Source of the DNA: an uncultured Clostridia bacterium
GTDB lineage: Bacteria; Bacillota; Clostridia; Christensenellales; UBA1242
Assembly (NCBI GenBank): GCA_947632645.1
Contig: CANRQB010000004.1
Location: forward strand, 1-60,853
Length of the DNA: 60,853 nucleotides
Direction of reading: 5' to 3'
The position numbers and the translations under genes were made by a program. Position 1 is the stretch's first letter, and each line of letters begins with the position of its first letter. The notes beneath the pieces were generated by a model, which was not told the origin of the DNA, ran no database searches, and saw nothing but the letters and a program-made list of their open reading frames with translations. Shown here piece after piece: positions 58,867 to 60,853 of this stretch.

Positions 58867-60771
58867 ATGCGAAAATTTAAAACTTTTTATAATCTCTACT
58901 CGTTAGAGCGGCGATTTATTGCAAGCATACTAATAATTATAACAATTTTTGTTGCGCTTATCTCGCGCATATTCTATTTGCAGATTATAGATGGGCGGCA
59001 TCTTCAAGCGCTGGCGGCAGAGGAGTGGCTTCGCGATTTGCCACTATCCAGCAAGCGGGGCGAAATTTTGGATGCAAACGGGGTTAGTTTGGCAACCACT
59101 ATCACCACATATGATGTGTATGTTCGTGCGCGAAATGTTAAAAACCCAGTTGAACTAGCCAAAACTCTTTCGGACAAGCTGGGGATGGATTATAACAAAG
59201 TTTACAGCAAAGTTACCAACAAAAGTTTAAGCGAAATTCTTATAAAAATGCAGGTGGACGAAAAGTTGGCTCTAACTTTAACTGAATACGATGGGGTGTA
59301 TTTAAGCCAAAATGTGGCGCGGGTGTATCCATACTCTGATCTTTTAACACAGGTGCTGGGTTATTGCACAATAGATAACATCGGGCAGGCGGGGTTGGAA
59401 CTTTACTACGACAAATATTTAAAGGGAATAGACGGCAAAAGCCTAACCCAAACCAACGCTCAGGGCAAACAGATAGACAATTCGTTAAGCTATTATCTGC
59501 CAAGCGTGGCGGGCGCGGATTTATACACCACTATCGATGTGCAAATGCAGTCAATTTTGGAAAGCGAACTTAAAGTTGCGTACGAGGAAAACAAAGCACT
59601 ATCGGTAAGCGGAATTATTTTGGATGCGCAAACGGGCGGAATTAAGGCGATGGCAACGCTTCCTAGTTTTGATTTAAACGCAGTGCCGCGCGATGATATA
59701 ACTAAACTACAAAATCAAACCAAAAATGTGTCGGTTGTAGATGTGTACGAGCCGGGCAGCACGTTTAAACTTATAACCCTTGCCGCTGCGCTTAACGAGG
59801 GGTTAGTGGATTTAAACGACCACTTTTATTGCGGCGGGCGAACAGTGGTGGAAGGGCAAACAATAAAGTGTTGGCGAACCATTGGGCATGGCAGCCAAAC
59901 GCTTGCCGAGGCATTTAAAAATAGTTGCAACTGCGCATTTGTTAATTTGGCGCTTAGGTTAGGGATAGATAAATTTTATAAATATCTTAACTATTTTGGG
60001 CTTGGCGAAAAAACGGGGGTGGATATCTATAGCGAAAGTAGTGGAATAGTTATGCCAAAAGAGCAGGTTAAAATTGTAGATTTGGCGCGTATCGGTTTTG
60101 GGCATGCGGTGGCAGTTACTCAACTGCAGCTAGCAACTGTTTATGGCAAGGTTACAACTGGGCAGAATTTTACCCCGCATCTGCTTAGTAAAATTACAGC
60201 GGACGGCAAAACGCTATATTCAACTAGCGATGCAAAATCCGAGATAAATTTAAAGCCAGAAACTATAAAAATTGTTAATGAACTTTTATTTAACAATATT
60301 AATAGCGAAGGAAATATGAGTTTTATTGCAGGCTATTCGGTGGGCGGCAAAACGGGGACTGCACAAAAATATGGTGCGGACGGTAGCATTGCAACTGGCA
60401 AATATATTTCTAGCTTTATTGGCACTTATCCGGCGGATAATCCAAAATATGTTGTGCTAATTTGCGTTAACGAGCCAAGTGCGGGCGCATATTATGGTGG
60501 AGTGGTGGCAAAGCCAGTTGGGCAGCGCATTTTAAATAGAATTTTTGAAACCAAGGCAATTTTGCCAAACGACATAACTCAACTTAATTTAAAACCAACT
60601 ATAGCTATGCCTTATTTGGTCGGTAAAAATATAAATGAAGCGGCCGAGATTTTAAAACAACTGGGCTTAGAATTTATTTGCGATAACGATGGGCAAACGG
60701 TTATAGAGCAATTGCCCCCTGAGGGTACAATGCTTTATGTTGGTGAGGTTATTCAGCTAATAACGGCATAG
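58867..60771 (+). CDS. Class B penicillin-binding protein (FtsI/SpoVD-like) with C-terminal PASTA domain
   Basis: 'YEPGSTFKLIT' (SxxK), 'SNCAFVNL'-type SxN region, 'VGGKTGTAQKYG' (KTG), C-terminal PASTA 'MPYLVGKNINEAAEILKQLGLEF'. Confidence 0.95.
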   Translation: MRKFKTFYNLYSLERRFIASILIIITIFVALISRIFYLQIIDGRHLQALAAEEWLRDLPLSSKRGEILDANGVSLATTITTYDVYVRARNVKNPVELAKTLSDKLGMDYNKVYSKVTNKSLSEILIKMQVDEKLALTLTEYDGVYLSQNVARVYPYSDLLTQVLGYCTIDNIGQAGLELYYDKYLKGIDGKSLTQTNAQGKQIDNSLSYYLPSVAGADLYTTIDVQMQSILESELKVAYEENKALSVSGIILDAQTGGIKAMATLPSFDLNAVPRDDITKLQNQTKNVSVVDVYEPGSTFKLITLAAALNEGLVDLNDHFYCGGRTVVEGQTIKCWRTIGHGSQTLAEAFKNSCNCAFVNLALRLGIDKFYKYLNYFGLGEKTGVDIYSESSGIVMPKEQVKIVDLARIGFGHAVAVTQLQLATVYGKVTTGQNFTPHLLSKITADGKTLYSTSDAKSEINLKPETIKIVNELLFNNINSEGNMSFIAGYSVGGKTGTAQKYGADGSIATGKYISSFIGTYPADNPKYVVLICVNEPSAGAYYGGVVAKPVGQRILNRIFETKAILPNDITQLNLKPTIAMPYLVGKNINEAAEILKQLGLEFICDNDGQTVIEQLPPEGTMLYVGEVIQLITA

Positions 60772-60775
60772 GGGT

Positions 60776-60853
60776 GGGGGCTAACTGCAAACGCAGTTTG
60801 CTAGCGCGTGGCGTTGCCACGCGTTAAAAGGGCATTCGCCCGCAAAGTTAGGA
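60776..60853. repeat. Four-stem cloverleaf-like element, copy 7 (truncated by window end)
   Basis: Outer CTAACT (60781-60786)/AGTTAG (60846-60851), preceded by GGGGG. Hairpins: GCAAAC gca GTTTGC; AGCGCGTGGC gtt GCCACGCGTT; GGGC attc GCCC. Confidence 0.75.

Overview
This ~61 kb window comes from a low-GC, Firmicutes/Clostridia-like chromosome that is probably capable of sporulation (sigK-like, yqfC/yqfD and SpoVD/FtsI-like genes are present). Nearly all coding content is housekeeping: uvrC 3' end; ctsR-mcsA-mcsB-clpC; yhbY-obg-nth; cysteine desulfurase-like; sigK-like; lepA; tsaE and a tsaB-rimI fusion; a membrane-anchored murF; ddl; a type II topoisomerase pair; nrdR; an ABC-F ATPase; yqfC-yqfD and a ybeY-era fusion; recO; ppdK; dnaG-[sigma region-2-like ORF]-rpoD; dinB; engB; rsmH-ftsL-like-PBP. 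I saw no rRNA, tRNA, CRISPR array or recognisable transposase gene. The most striking signal is non-coding. Seven GC-rich intergenic elements of about 80-100 bp (near 6.1, 12.4, 32.2, 34.3, 41.0, 55.9 and 60.8 kb) share one architecture: an outer closing stem (GGGGGCT...AGCCCCC) around three consecutive short-loop hairpins with almost no unpaired bases, i.e. a four-way-junction/cloverleaf fold. The stem sequences differ between copies while pairing is kept. Two nearly identical copies flank a two-gene metalloprotease-like cassette. A second unexplained structure is a cluster of 12 short AT-rich palindromes of two types (ATTACtattGTAAT and ATAACtaaaGTTAT) at 7.9-8.5 kb. Other points of interest are an apparently catalytically degenerate McsB, a degenerate ABC ATPase, a sigma-70 region-2-only protein between dnaG and rpoD, gene fusions, a histone-H1-like tail on PPDK, and two LexA-type boxes at dinB. 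All calls were made by eye; no database search or folding program was run.
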